Shown piece by piece: positions 1 to 8,113 of a DNA stretch of 64,000 nucleotides. This DNA is from Flagellimonas beolgyonensis (GTDB lineage Bacteria > Bacteroidota > Bacteroidia > Flavobacteriales > Flavobacteriaceae), in assembly GCF_003992615.1 (NCBI RefSeq), contig NZ_RZMY01000013.1, forward strand, positions 644,675-708,674, written 5' to 3'. A program made the translations under genes and the position numbers. The first letter of the stretch is position 1. Each line of letters opens with the position of its first letter. The notes below the pieces were generated by a model that saw only the letters and a list, made by a program, of their open reading frames with translations, ran no database searches and was not told where the DNA came from.

Positions 1-2
1 CG

Positions 3-140
3 GTGATCGCCATCCCCACATTAACCTATTCCCTTGCGACCAATTGGGAAATGGATCTTATTTCACAATCCTTTTTTGAGTTCAAGAAATACCGCTCTTT
101 GGGCCATGGCATTTTTTTTAGGTTACGCTGGAGCTTCTAA
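3..140 (+). CDS. C-terminal end of a probable outer-membrane beta-barrel protein (partial)
   Basis: An open frame enters from the left edge and ends at a TAA at 138-140, giving 45 residues. The fragment has alternating polar and aromatic residues and ends in R-L-R-W-S-F. A terminal aromatic residue after an alternating strand is the usual last beta strand of an outer-membrane barrel recognised by BamA. The rest of the gene lies outside the window, so substrate or family cannot be given. Confidence 0.55.
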   Translation: MIAIPTLTYSLATNWEMDLISQSFFEFKKYRSLGHGIFFRLRWSF

Positions 141-227
141 AACACACACTACAATGTTTCCATTGACCTTTTAATATCTTCACCTGAGTAAGGTTATTTG
201 TGGTCCAAAGGTATTAAGTGAAATTAA

Positions 228-251
228 AAACGGGGGCAAGTGCCCCCGTTT
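228..251 (-). terminator. Rho-independent terminator, stronger on the minus strand
   Basis: A perfect GC-rich stem (CGGGGGC / GCCCCCG, extended by AAA/TTT) surrounds a four-base loop. Read on the minus strand it is followed by TTTTTAATTT, a good U-tract. Read on the plus strand the tail is TTTCCTC, which is weaker. It can end the receiver-gene transcript coming from the right and may also stop the barrel gene ending at 140. Confidence 0.75.
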
Positions 252-312
252 CCTCATTTGCATATATGAGGTATCGCTACCTAATATTACAAGCCCAATC
301 TGTAATTCTTTA

Positions 313-456
313 TCACCTTTGTTGCCATCGTTGACCCGTATGCTGCACCTTGATGGGGCAAGATTGCATCTGTTGGTTCGGCAAGGCAGAAATACCGGCC
401 ATTAGCATAGATAAGTAGGTCAGTAAACTATGTTTTGATCTGAGGTCGGTTTTCAT
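313..456 (-). CDS. Possible 47-aa ORF in the 3' part of the receiver-gene transcript, or a gene remnant
   Basis: An ATG at 454-456 opens a 47-codon minus-strand frame with a hydrophobic patch (L-L-T-Y-L-S-M-L-M-A-G). A second minus-strand frame over the same bases runs without a start codon from about 440 to a TAA at 287-289 and also looks protein-like (ends K-N-Y-R-L-G-L). Two coding-like frames in one place could mean a frameshifted gene remnant or chance. No family is recognised. The otherwise empty stretch 141-512 holds only this and the terminator at 228-251. Confidence 0.3.
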   Translation of the reverse strand: MKTDLRSKHSLLTYLSMLMAGISALPNQQMQSCPIKVQHTGQRWQQR

Positions 457-512
457 AATTTGTTGGTTGGTTATTTACTTTAGTTTGTTTGGTTTGGTAT
501 ACGGTTGACTTC

Positions 513-941
513 TTAACTGGCTTTGGATAGACTTTTCATCCATACATGTTGTCCCATGTCAGGTCTGGATACTTTTTCCACGGTCATATTTTTGATGGCC
601 TTATCCACTGATTTTTCAAAACGTGGCTTGTTCATGGGCTTTACCAAAAAATCCTTCACCTGATCGTATTGAAAAGCATGCAAAGCAAACTGTGAACGGG
701 TAGAGTTCAATATAACTTGGCAATCGCACTCCAACAACTCAAGCACCTCAAAGCCACCCAAGCCTGGCATTTCAATATCCAAGAATAACACATCCGGTTG
801 AAATTTGTTTACGGCTTCCAATCCTTTTTTGGGATCATCAAAGGTTCCCATCAAACGAAGATTGGGGTGGTTCTCGATCAATCTACCGGTGGCTACCCTT
901 TGTAGGGTTGAGTCGTCGATTACTATTGTGGTTAAAGTCAT
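513..941 (-). CDS. Stand-alone response-regulator receiver protein (LytR/AlgR type)
   Basis: This 142-aa protein is a single receiver domain. The acidic pair is at D9-D10, the likely phospho-acceptor is D55 in F-L-D-I-E-M-P-G, and the conserved lysine is in L-V-K-P near residue 101. The sequence style (L-D-I-E-M-P, V-K-D-F-L-V-K-P) is that of LytTR-type regulators, but there is no LytTR or other output domain, only a short basic tail. It may act as a phosphate sink or bind a partner protein. No kinase is adjacent. The start is the ATG at 939-941. It is probably downstream of the lipoprotein gene that ends at 1094, 152 bp away. Confidence 0.85.
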   Translation of the reverse strand: MTLTTIVIDDSTLQRVATGRLIENHPNLRLMGTFDDPKKGLEAVNKFQPDVLFLDIEMPGLGGFEVLELLECDCQVILNSTRSQFALHAFQYDQVKDFLVKPMNKPRFEKSVDKAIKNMTVEKVSRPDMGQHVWMKSLSKAS

Positions 942-1093
942 TTTTCTGAGTTGAGTTGGTTGGTTGGTTTTGAATTCTATTACTAAAACAAGCTATGGGG
1001 TGATTTTCCTGATACCTTTGGATAAACGGTCATTTTTTTCGATGAACTGCAACTTGATGTCCAAATCCGTTGAAAAGTATGCTCCTATCTGCA

Positions 1094-2173
1094 TTAACAA
1101 CCGTTTTTAAAACGTAGGGTATCCGTGCCAATACGCACAACCACCAATCCTTGACTGTTGGATTGGGCCGATTCATTCACGTCCCAAACACCATTAAAAT
1201 CATCGAGGCCTACCACATTGATTTCCAGTTTCATATCCACACCAGAACCAGTAACGCTCCATGTTCCCACAAATATATCGTTAGTATTGAGCACAGTGAC
1301 GGATAGGGTGCCGTCTACTTGGAAATTGAAAACAAATTCGGTGTACAGACTCGTTAAATTTTGATTGTCCCGTGATAAGGCGTCCACGGTCCAAACCGTG
1401 CAACTGGTCAAGTTATCTTCAAATTCAGTTGGATTGCAGTCGGTACAATCATCATCGTTGAAATCGTTGTTGTCGTCCTCGTCACAATCATCCTTATAGG
1501 TATCAATTAGGTTTTCCAGATCCACCAAATCATAAGCTTGGATAAGGGTGCCGTCCGAAAGAGTCAAGCCAATGGGAAATTGAATATTGGCCACATCGGT
1601 TTCTTGCAAGGAGGCTATAAATTCATATAAGGACTTATCATCGGTAAATGATAAGGTATTCAACGTTTCCTTCGCCGTATTGAATAGGCTTATTGCCATT
1701 GGATATTTGATATCGATACATTCAATATCATCATCATTTTGATCTTCTCCGGAACAAGTGCTGGCATAGGTGTCGAATTCTGCCTGATCGGCAACCAACA
1801 CCTCACTATGGTCCGAAAAAATAAGGGTTACCGGAAATTGGATAACCATGGTATCGGTATCCACCGCACTCTCATCAAAAATGGCCTCTATGGCTTCATA
1901 CCCATCCGAATTGGTAACCGTTACTTCAGTACCATTGGCCACAACCACGACAGGCAGTTTCAACGAAAAACAACTGGCATTGTCAATAATATTGTCCATA
2001 GATCCATCGTGCATGGTAGTGCGCAACAACAAATTGGCAACAGTCGTGTTGGCTTCCAAAGCTTGGTCTGGTGGAGCTCCCTGAAAATCGAACTCCTCCT
2101 TCCTGCACGATGTATTGACCAAAAAGGCCGCCAGCAATAGAATGAGGGTCAAAGATTTAGCGGTTATTTTCAT
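1094..2173 (-). CDS. Acidic lipoprotein with two related domains, function unknown
   Basis: The signal peptide ends in the lipobox V-N-T-S-C, so the protein should be a lipoprotein. The ATG at 2171-2173 gives a compact signal peptide and 359 residues; a GTG at 2189-2191 would add six residues and is less likely. The mature part has two similar segments of about 95 residues, each with a hydrophobic F-P-(V/I)-x-L-x-(F/L)-S-D motif, separated by Asp-rich linkers, then a C-terminal domain resembling lipocalin-like sheets. It stands divergently next to the ECF sigma gene, an arrangement common in Flavobacteriaceae. Its role is not known to me. Confidence 0.75.
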   Translation of the reverse strand: MKITAKSLTLILLLAAFLVNTSCRKEEFDFQGAPPDQALEANTTVANLLLRTTMHDGSMDNIIDNASCFSLKLPVVVVANGTEVTVTNSDGYEAIEAIFDESAVDTDTMVIQFPVTLIFSDHSEVLVADQAEFDTYASTCSGEDQNDDDIECIDIKYPMAISLFNTAKETLNTLSFTDDKSLYEFIASLQETDVANIQFPIGLTLSDGTLIQAYDLVDLENLIDTYKDDCDEDDNNDFNDDDCTDCNPTEFEDNLTSCTVWTVDALSRDNQNLTSLYTEFVFNFQVDGTLSVTVLNTNDIFVGTWSVTGSGVDMKLEINVVGLDDFNGVWDVNESAQSNSQGLVVVRIGTDTLRFKNGC

Positions 2174-2248
2174 AATGTTTGGCTTAAACACGGATACTCC
2201 ATTTAGTTATTAAACAACCAAACGATCAAAACTCCTGAAAATTTTTAA

Positions 2249-2264
2249 AAAGATTTTTATCTTT
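2249..2264 (+). promoter_or_regulatory. Inverted repeat overlapping the probable sigma-gene promoter
   Basis: AAAGAT-TTTT-ATCTTT is a perfect 6+4+6 inverted repeat 24 bp before the TTG start of the ECF sigma gene. Its right half, TATCTTTA, is close to the Bacteroidota -7 element TAnnTTTG. It lies between divergent genes and could be an operator. The AT-rich composition makes chance possible. Confidence 0.3.
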
Positions 2265-2287
2265 AGTCGAATCAAAAACCAACCTTA

Positions 2288-2812
2288 TTGGAAAAGTCCC
2301 TCCAAAAAGATGTTTGTGATGAATCCTTATTCGCAAGTATCTATGAAAAGTATGCCCAAAATTTACATGATTTCCTCTATTACAAATACGGTGATCGATT
2401 AAATCCCGGAGACAAGGCACAGGATGCCTTTGCAAAACTTTGGGAAAATTGCAAAAAAGTTACCGCGGACAAAGCAAAATCCTACCTGTTCACCATCGGC
2501 AACAATTTAATGCTCAATGAGGTCAAGCACCAAAAAGTGGTCTTGAAATACCAGAACGAAACCCCCAATGCCTGCGATATTGAAAATCCCGAGTTTTTGC
2601 TCGAAAAGGATGAGTACCTTAAAAAGTACCAAAATGCGCTCGCCAATCTTTCCGAAGAACAGCGTGTTGCGTTCATGTTGAACAAGGTGGAAGGGAAAAA
2701 ACATGAAGAAATTGCACAAATTTTAGGAGTTACCCGAAAGGTCGTGGAGTATCGTATTTACTCGGCTTTTGACCAATTGAAAAAAGAATTGGAAAATTTT
2801 AGGGTAAAATAG
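2288..2812 (+). CDS. ECF-type RNA polymerase sigma factor
   Basis: The 174-aa protein has region 2 (about residues 15-85, with D-F-L-Y-Y-K-Y-G and A-Q-D-A-F-A-K-L-W) and region 4 (about 115-165, with L-S-E-E-Q-R-V-A-F and an HTH ending in V-E-Y-R-I-Y-S-A). This is the ECF family used with FecR-type anti-sigma factors. The start must be a TTG at 2288 because no ATG or GTG precedes region 2. The gene is followed after 47 bp by the FecR gene and then by an STN-domain TonB receptor, the classical cell-surface signalling trio in which the receptor signals through FecR to free the sigma factor. Confidence 0.9.
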   Translation: MEKSLQKDVCDESLFASIYEKYAQNLHDFLYYKYGDRLNPGDKAQDAFAKLWENCKKVTADKAKSYLFTIGNNLMLNEVKHQKVVLKYQNETPNACDIENPEFLLEKDEYLKKYQNALANLSEEQRVAFMLNKVEGKKHEEIAQILGVTRKVVEYRIYSAFDQLKKELENFRVK

Positions 2813-2859
2813 TCAGGAGAAAAGGAAAGTTGATTGTTATATAGGAAAGAACCGAAAAC

Positions 2860-3765
2860 ATGGACCAAGAGAAATTGATGGAAAAGTGGCTGAACAACGA
2901 TCTTTCCGAGGCGGAAAGAAAAGCCTTCGATGCTTTGGAAGATGCTTCATTTTTCAAAGACATCATTGCGGATGCGTCCCATTTTAAGGCATCCCATTTC
3001 TCTGCTATGGCGGACTTTGACACCTTCAAGAAGCGTTCCATGCAACCTGAACAAAAGGTCAGGAAAATTGATTGGTTCAAGCCCATGATGCGGGTGGCCA
3101 GTATTGTTGTGGCCGTTTTGGGTCTATACTACATATTTACTTCAATTTCGTTGACCGAGGTACAGACACAGGTTGCTGAAAAAACCAGCATCAGCCTGCC
3201 AGACGCGTCCCAAGTAACCATCAATGCCCAATCGGAAGTTGCCTATAATGAAAAGGAATGGGCAACCAAAAGAGAAATCACCTTGAAAGGTGAGGCCTTT
3301 TTTGATGTGGCCAAAGGGGCCAGGTTTGATGTGGTGACCGAGTCCGGTACGGTAAGCGTATTGGGTACGGAGTTCAATGTGAAACAGCGTGGTTCATTTT
3401 TTGAAGTGGCCTGCTTTGAAGGCACCGTGCAAGTTGCCACCAATGAGGGTACCGTTATTCTACATGTGGGCGACAATATGACCTTAATGAACGGATTACT
3501 TACCACGGGAACCAACACCTTTGATGAGCCCCAATGGACCCAAAACAAAAGTTATTTCCAACGTACCCCGGTTTCGGAGGTTTTTGCTGAACTGGAACGG
3601 CAATATGGGGTAACTGTTGGTCAAGAGAATGTAAATACCGATCAACTATTTACAGGCGGATTCGATCATAACAACCTATCCCAGGCCATAAAGGCCATTG
3701 GTGAACCGTTGAATCTGGCCTATCAAATAAATGGCAAAGAAGTGCTATTTAGCACAAGAAATTAG
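2860..3765 (+). CDS. FecR-family transmembrane anti-sigma factor
   Basis: The 301-aa protein has a cytoplasmic N-terminal part (1-70, with W-L-N-N-D-L-S-E-A-E), one membrane helix near 75-95, a periplasmic FecR domain (about 105-205, with L-P-D-A-S-Q-V-T-I-N-A and the G-T-E-F-N-V motif) and a C-terminal DUF4974-like domain (about 230-300). By family knowledge it holds the neighbouring ECF sigma factor inactive until the periplasmic domain contacts the STN domain of the receptor. It sits directly between the sigma gene and the receptor gene. Confidence 0.92.
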   Translation: MDQEKLMEKWLNNDLSEAERKAFDALEDASFFKDIIADASHFKASHFSAMADFDTFKKRSMQPEQKVRKIDWFKPMMRVASIVVAVLGLYYIFTSISLTEVQTQVAEKTSISLPDASQVTINAQSEVAYNEKEWATKREITLKGEAFFDVAKGARFDVVTESGTVSVLGTEFNVKQRGSFFEVACFEGTVQVATNEGTVILHVGDNMTLMNGLLTTGTNTFDEPQWTQNKSYFQRTPVSEVFAELERQYGVTVGQENVNTDQLFTGGFDHNNLSQAIKAIGEPLNLAYQINGKEVLFSTRN

Positions 3766-3850
3766 TTCTCCCAACTTTAAGAAACACCAGTTCCCCCTGT
3801 TTCCCATCACCATGTAGGCACTACACACCATTCCTAACGAGGTTCATACT

Positions 3851-3872
3851 AAAGCGCACTACCGTGCGTTTT
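3851..3872 (+). terminator. Imperfect hairpin between the fecR-like gene and the receptor gene
   Basis: The arms CGCAC and GTGCG, flanked by AAA and TTTT with one unpaired G, form a small hairpin ending eight bases before the receptor start. The short T run makes it a possible attenuator that lowers receptor expression relative to the regulators, or it may block the ribosome site. Evidence is weak. Confidence 0.35.
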
Positions 3873-3879
3873 AGTTGTT

Positions 3880-6390
3880 ATGGGAAAAAGATTACTTTTT
3901 CTTATTGTTTGCCTAACCGCCTTATATACAAACTTTACGGTTGCCCAAACAAAAGAAAATCAACCTCTGACCACAATCCTTGCCCAAGTGCAGGAGCGTT
4001 TTGGCGTACAGTTCAACTATGTTTCCACTTTGGTGGAAGACATCGCCATTAATGCGCCGGATGATTCTATGGATCTGGAGCAAACCCTTTCCTATTTGAA
4101 CCAAAAAACCAAATTGGGCTTTGTTATCATATCCTCCAATACCATTTCCATCAGGGAGGAAAGTTTCCGTGTTTGTGGATTTCTGAAAGATAGAGATACC
4201 GGAGAGTCCTTACCTTTTGTGGCCATCCAAAGTGGTTCAACAGGCATTTACGCCGATGAGAACGGCTATTTTGAATTGGAAGAACTAACCCGAAACGACA
4301 AGGTTCTTATAAAATTGATGGGGTATAAACCGCTGAGCTTGGAGGCAAAGGATATGAACACCTCGGGTTGCAATCCTATCTTCATGGTGCCCTACCACGA
4401 ACAATTGGCCGAAATTACGGTGTATGATTTTTTGGTCCGTGGACTGGATAAACTCGACAATGGTTCCTATCAATTGGATCTAGATCGCTTTAGCACCCTT
4501 CCAGGTCTGGTTGAAGACGATATTTTGTTTTCGGTGCAATCCTTGCCGGGGGTACAGAGTGTGGACGAAACAGTTTCCAACATCAATATCAGGGGTGGCA
4601 GCCACGATCAAAACCTGATTACTTGGGATGGTATCAAAATGTACCAATCCGGGCACTTTTTTGGGCTTATTTCCATGTACAATCCGCAGATCACCAATGT
4701 GGTTGAGCTGCGAAAAAACGGTAGTGACGCTTCTGAAACCGACGGGGTATCCGGAACCATTGCCATGAAAACCGAGGAACGGCTCAACAACAAACTCAAA
4801 GGTGGCATCGGTGCCAACCTTATCGATGTCAACAGTTTTATTGATGTACCGATCGGGGACAAACTATCCTTTCAACTGGCCTCGCGTAAGGCCATAAGTG
4901 ATTTGGTGGAAACCCCGACCTATTCCCAGTATTTCAACCGGATAGCACAGGATACCGAACTCGAGCGAAATGCATCAACGGTTCGCAATTCCGATTTCAA
5001 CTTCGATTTTTACGACACCTCCTTTCGCCTGCTATACCATCCTTCGGACAAGGACCGCATTAGGGTGAATTTTATCCATACGGCCAATGAGGTGTTCTTT
5101 GATGAAGTGGCTGAAATGTCTGGCATAGAAGTTTCCAAACAAAGCAATATCGATCAATCCAGTTTGGCGGCAGGTGTACAATACCATCGAACCTGGTCGG
5201 ATAAATGGAGCACTGATTTTGCCTTTTACAATACCGATTATAAACTGCAGGCCACCAACGTCAATATTTTGGAAGACCAACGGTTTTTACAGGAAAACAA
5301 GGTCTCCGAAACCGGTGTAAAAATTCAGATCGTCGATGAAATTACAAGAAAAACCCATTGGACTCATGGTTATCAATTGGTGGAAACCAAAATCACCAAT
5401 CTTGACGATGTGGACGACCCCCTCTACCTTCGATTGGAGGGTGAAGTACTTCGAACCCATGCCTTTTTTTCACAAATGGGAATGACGTCCAAAAATACGG
5501 CCTCCCACATTAACGTTGGGTTGCGTTTTAATTACCTCACCGAATTCGATAAGCAGATTTGGGAGCCAAGGTTTACATTCAACCATAAAATGAACGATCA
5601 TTTCAGCTTGGAAGTCTTGGGGGAGTTCAAACACCAAAGCTCCTCCCAAGTCATTAATTTCCAAAATGATTTTTTGGGATTGGAAAAACGAAGATGGCAG
5701 CTTTCCAACGACACATCCATTCCTGTTATAACCAGTAAACAGGGATCATTCGGTTTATTGTACAACAAGAAAGGTTGGTTGGTCAATGGCGTTGCATTCT
5801 ACAAACAGGTAAATGGGATCACCACCCAGAGTCAAGGGTTTCAAGACCGGTACGAATTTGTAAAAACAGCGGGGTCTTATGTAGCCAATGGACTCGACCT
5901 TTTGCTTCGAAAACAGTTCCAGAACAACCATGTTTGGTTGAGCTATTCCTACTTGGATAGTGATTATACTTTCAACCAGTTACCGGAGCAAACCTTTACG
6001 AACAATTTTGAAATCGCCCATGCCGTAACCTTGGGCGCCAATTATAATGTGGGACATTTGGTGTTCGCCACGGGATTGAACTGGCATTCCGGCAAACCCA
6101 TAACGTTGCCGGTTACCGAAAATCCGGTAATTGATGGTGAAATCAACTATGGTCAGGCAAACGCCGAGAACATGACGGATTATCTGCGAATGGACATCTC
6201 GGGAAAATATGAAATAACCTGTGGGGAACATACCAAATTGGAATTGGGGGCCGCTTTGTGGAACGTTTTTGATACGGACAATAGTCTTAATGTCTTTTAC
6301 AAGCCCGATGAGTCCAATACGGCACAACGGTTTGAAAAAAGTGCTCTTGGCCTTACGCCCAATTTTTCGGTAAAATTAATGGTGAATTGA
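3880..6390 (+). CDS. TonB-dependent outer-membrane receptor with STN signalling domain
   Basis: The 836-aa protein has a signal peptide ending near A-Q at residue 23 and an STN domain (about 28-95, with V-Q-E-R-F-G-V-Q-F-N-Y). A carboxypeptidase-regulatory-like domain follows (about 97-180), then a plug (about 200-310, with N-I-N-I-R-G-G-S-H-D-Q-N-L) and a beta barrel to the end. STN-carrying receptors sense their own substrate and activate a FecR/ECF pair; both lie immediately upstream. The substrate is not shown. No SusD gene follows, so a siderophore or other small ligand is more likely than a glycan, but that is inference. Confidence 0.92.
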   Translation: MGKRLLFLIVCLTALYTNFTVAQTKENQPLTTILAQVQERFGVQFNYVSTLVEDIAINAPDDSMDLEQTLSYLNQKTKLGFVIISSNTISIREESFRVCGFLKDRDTGESLPFVAIQSGSTGIYADENGYFELEELTRNDKVLIKLMGYKPLSLEAKDMNTSGCNPIFMVPYHEQLAEITVYDFLVRGLDKLDNGSYQLDLDRFSTLPGLVEDDILFSVQSLPGVQSVDETVSNINIRGGSHDQNLITWDGIKMYQSGHFFGLISMYNPQITNVVELRKNGSDASETDGVSGTIAMKTEERLNNKLKGGIGANLIDVNSFIDVPIGDKLSFQLASRKAISDLVETPTYSQYFNRIAQDTELERNASTVRNSDFNFDFYDTSFRLLYHPSDKDRIRVNFIHTANEVFFDEVAEMSGIEVSKQSNIDQSSLAAGVQYHRTWSDKWSTDFAFYNTDYKLQATNVNILEDQRFLQENKVSETGVKIQIVDEITRKTHWTHGYQLVETKITNLDDVDDPLYLRLEGEVLRTHAFFSQMGMTSKNTASHINVGLRFNYLTEFDKQIWEPRFTFNHKMNDHFSLEVLGEFKHQSSSQVINFQNDFLGLEKRRWQLSNDTSIPVITSKQGSFGLLYNKKGWLVNGVAFYKQVNGITTQSQGFQDRYEFVKTAGSYVANGLDLLLRKQFQNNHVWLSYSYLDSDYTFNQLPEQTFTNNFEIAHAVTLGANYNVGHLVFATGLNWHSGKPITLPVTENPVIDGEINYGQANAENMTDYLRMDISGKYEITCGEHTKLELGAALWNVFDTDNSLNVFYKPDESNTAQRFEKSALGLTPNFSVKLMVN

Positions 6391-6453
6391 CCTATCCGGC
6401 CAACGGATGTTGAAATTTAATTAAGCCTCTACATCAAAAAGTATAAAAAAAGA

Positions 6454-6483
6454 AACGGTGCACCATACCTAAAGTGCACCGTT
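6454..6483 (-). terminator. Rho-independent terminator for the small minus-strand gene
   Basis: A perfect 10-bp stem (AACGGTGCAC / GTGCACCGTT) with a ten-base loop lies 47 bp past the stop of the 50-aa minus-strand ORF. On the minus strand the stem is followed by TTCTTTTTTTATAC, a strong U-tract. On the plus strand no T run follows. The direction therefore supports transcription of the small minus-strand gene. Confidence 0.8.
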
Positions 6484-6530
6484 GCCAGCATTGCCCCTGG
6501 AACTATCGCGATCTGACTCGAAACAAATCG

Positions 6531-6683
6531 CTACAGTGTTTGTAAAATAATGAGTAGTATTATGTATTGTAATGAAAAGAATAAGATAAGTCGTTTAATG
6601 AATTTGGATTGTGCTTCAAAAATCTTTTGAAAATCCTCTGTTTCCAATGCTTCTGTTACCGTTATTGAGTTAAATTTCTTCAT
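6531..6683 (-). CDS. Small single-pass membrane protein (50 aa), unknown
   Basis: An ATG at 6681-6683 opens a 50-codon frame. Residues 1-27 are charged and amphipathic (T-E-A-L-E-T-E-D-F-Q-K-I-F-E-A). K29-R30 marks the membrane boundary, and residues 31-50 are almost entirely hydrophobic (L-I-L-F-F-S-L-Q-Y-I-I-L-L-I-I-L), ending at the membrane: a C-terminal tail anchor. GAGAT lies just before the start as a weak ribosome site. The correctly oriented terminator at 6454-6483 is the main independent support. It resembles no family I recognise. Confidence 0.6.
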   Translation of the reverse strand: MKKFNSITVTEALETEDFQKIFEAQSKFIKRLILFFSLQYIILLIILQTL

Positions 6684-7053
6684 ATCTCATGGTGTTTGGT
6701 ATAGATTAAACAATCGAAAAGAAGAAATTCCTGAAAAAAATTGATTTTTTTTCATAAAAAATGAAAACCAAAACAATCAGCAATCCTTTATTGTTGCAAA
6801 TACGCTAAATGCCAGTACCACCGAACAGTTAGTCGAATATTGTAACCTGTCTGGAATCATATGCCTAGTTTGTTAAAAGGAACCATAGTTAATATTACTT
6901 CAAGAATCCTGTACCTACAAGAGCTTACAAAAGCAACATTGACTTCACCATTTTTTTTTAAATAGAAGTATGTCTTCAGTTACACTGTACGGTAAATAAC
7001 TTTGACATAAATTTGAAAACCTCATTCGGAAATAATTTTTTGGGATACAAAGT
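6684..7053. other. Intergenic AT-rich stretch without a recognised gene
   Basis: This 370-bp gap separates the small minus-strand gene from the first Crp/Fnr gene. It holds short stop-broken frames, an A/T-rich inverted repeat around 6743-6760, and a -7-like promoter element at 7008-7015. No RNA gene or mobile-element end was recognised. Confidence 0.5.
7008..7015 (+). promoter_or_regulatory. Bacteroidota -7 element for the first Crp/Fnr gene
   Basis: TAAATTTG fits the TAnnTTTG consensus of the Bacteroidota housekeeping sigma factor and lies 39 bp before the ATG at 7054. No FNR-like palindrome is found at the upstream distance used by the neighbouring promoters, so this gene seems to use an ordinary promoter. 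Confidence 0.5.
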
Positions 7054-7623
7054 ATGAACCAGTTCCTTTTTAATATCGAAAGAACTTTTAAAGCATCCGA
7101 AGTGGAATTGTCCGCACTAAAAAATGCCATGAAGGAAGAACACCTCAAACGAAACCAGGTCTTTCTTAAATCTGGTCAGGTCTGCACAAAACTGGCATTT
7201 ATTTCCGAAGGATCTATGCGACTGTTCTATGATTCTCCCAATAAAGAGGTCTGTAATGATTTTTTCTTTGAAAACTCCATAGTGGGTTCTTTGGCCAGCT
7301 TTTTATCACAAACCCCATCCTTGACCACCATTACCTCGATTGAACCCTGTAGACTGTTTGTTCTTCATCGGGACGATGTAATGAACCTTGTTGCCAACCA
7401 TGCGTCACTACGAAAAATGGCCGACATCGTGGTACAGGAACAACTGCTCAGAACCGAGAAAAGAGAGGCTGCTTTGCTCAGTGTGAATCCCGAGGACCGA
7501 TTTAAAAATTTGATGGAAGAGCATCCAAAAGTATTTAAAAGAATTCCACTTCATTATGTGGCCAGTTATTTGGGAATAACCCCGGAGACCCTGAGCCGAT
7601 ATAGGACGAAATTCCTGGTCTAA
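7054..7623 (+). CDS. Crp/Fnr-family transcription regulator, paralogue 1
   Basis: The 189-aa protein has a cyclic-nucleotide-binding-like beta roll (about 25-115, with F-I-S-E-G-S-M-R-L-F-Y) and a short C-terminal helix-turn-helix (V-A-S-Y-L-G-I-T-P-E-T-L-S-R). The recognition helix contains E-T-L-S-R, the same E-x-x-S-R pattern that lets FNR read TTGAT half-sites. The four-cysteine cluster of classical FNR is absent, so an iron-sulfur oxygen sensor is unlikely in that form. A perfect TTGAT-N4-ATCAA site begins seven bases after the stop. Length is normal for the short flavobacterial members. Confidence 0.88.
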   Translation: MNQFLFNIERTFKASEVELSALKNAMKEEHLKRNQVFLKSGQVCTKLAFISEGSMRLFYDSPNKEVCNDFFFENSIVGSLASFLSQTPSLTTITSIEPCRLFVLHRDDVMNLVANHASLRKMADIVVQEQLLRTEKREAALLSVNPEDRFKNLMEEHPKVFKRIPLHYVASYLGITPETLSRYRTKFLV

Positions 7624-7629
7624 GTTTTC

Positions 7630-7673
7630 TTGATTTGAATCAATTGCATTTATAATAGCTTGCCCTTTCTTTG
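7630..7673 (+). promoter_or_regulatory. FNR-like box with -7 element for the VOC-cupin unit
   Basis: TTGATTTGAATCAA (7630-7643) is a perfect FNR-type palindrome. A -7-like box TTTCTTTG (7666-7673, consensus TAnnTTTG) starts 29.5 bp from its centre. With transcription starting a few bases after the box, the palindrome centre falls near -41.5, the class II activator position. The VOC gene starts at 7697. The same spacing occurs at 9927, 11979, 53216 and 57300. Confidence 0.7.
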
Positions 7674-7696
7674 TTCAAGTAATCAATACATTTCCG

Positions 7697-8095
7697 ATGA
7701 AACTTGAACATGTTGCCATTTGGACTTCCAATTTAGAAAAACTCAAGGACTATTATTCCACCTACCTTTCTGGCAACCCCAATGAAAAATATACCAATCC
7801 CGATACCAATTTTCAAAGCTACTTTTTGACATTTGAATCGAGTGCACGACTGGAACTTATGAGTATGCCAGGTATACCGGAAAACAGCAATGACACTATA
7901 GAAAAACAACACAAAGGTATCATACATCTTGCTTTTGGGGTCGATTCCAAAAATGAGGTGGACCGGATGGCATTGGAATTGGAAGCAGCCGGGTTTACTA
8001 TTTTAAAAGGCCCCAGAACAACTGGCGATGGCTATTACGAATTTGAGACCCTCGACCCAGATAATAATCGGATAGAAGTAACAACATTGGCTTAA
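7697..8095 (+). CDS. VOC/glyoxalase-fold protein
   Basis: The 132-aa protein has the paired beta-alpha-beta-beta-beta modules of the vicinal oxygen chelate superfamily. Candidate metal ligands are His5 (K-L-E-H-V-A-I-W), His in G-I-I-H-L-A-F, and Glu near the end (N-N-R-I-E-V). Known members include glyoxalase I, ring-cleavage dioxygenases and antibiotic-binding proteins; the sequence does not say which reaction applies. It leads a four-gene unit behind an FNR-like promoter, with the cupin gene 18 bp downstream. Confidence 0.8.
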   Translation: MKLEHVAIWTSNLEKLKDYYSTYLSGNPNEKYTNPDTNFQSYFLTFESSARLELMSMPGIPENSNDTIEKQHKGIIHLAFGVDSKNEVDRMALELEAAGFTILKGPRTTGDGYYEFETLDPDNNRIEVTTLA

Positions 8096-8113
8096 AATAA
8101 AAAATCAAAGATT

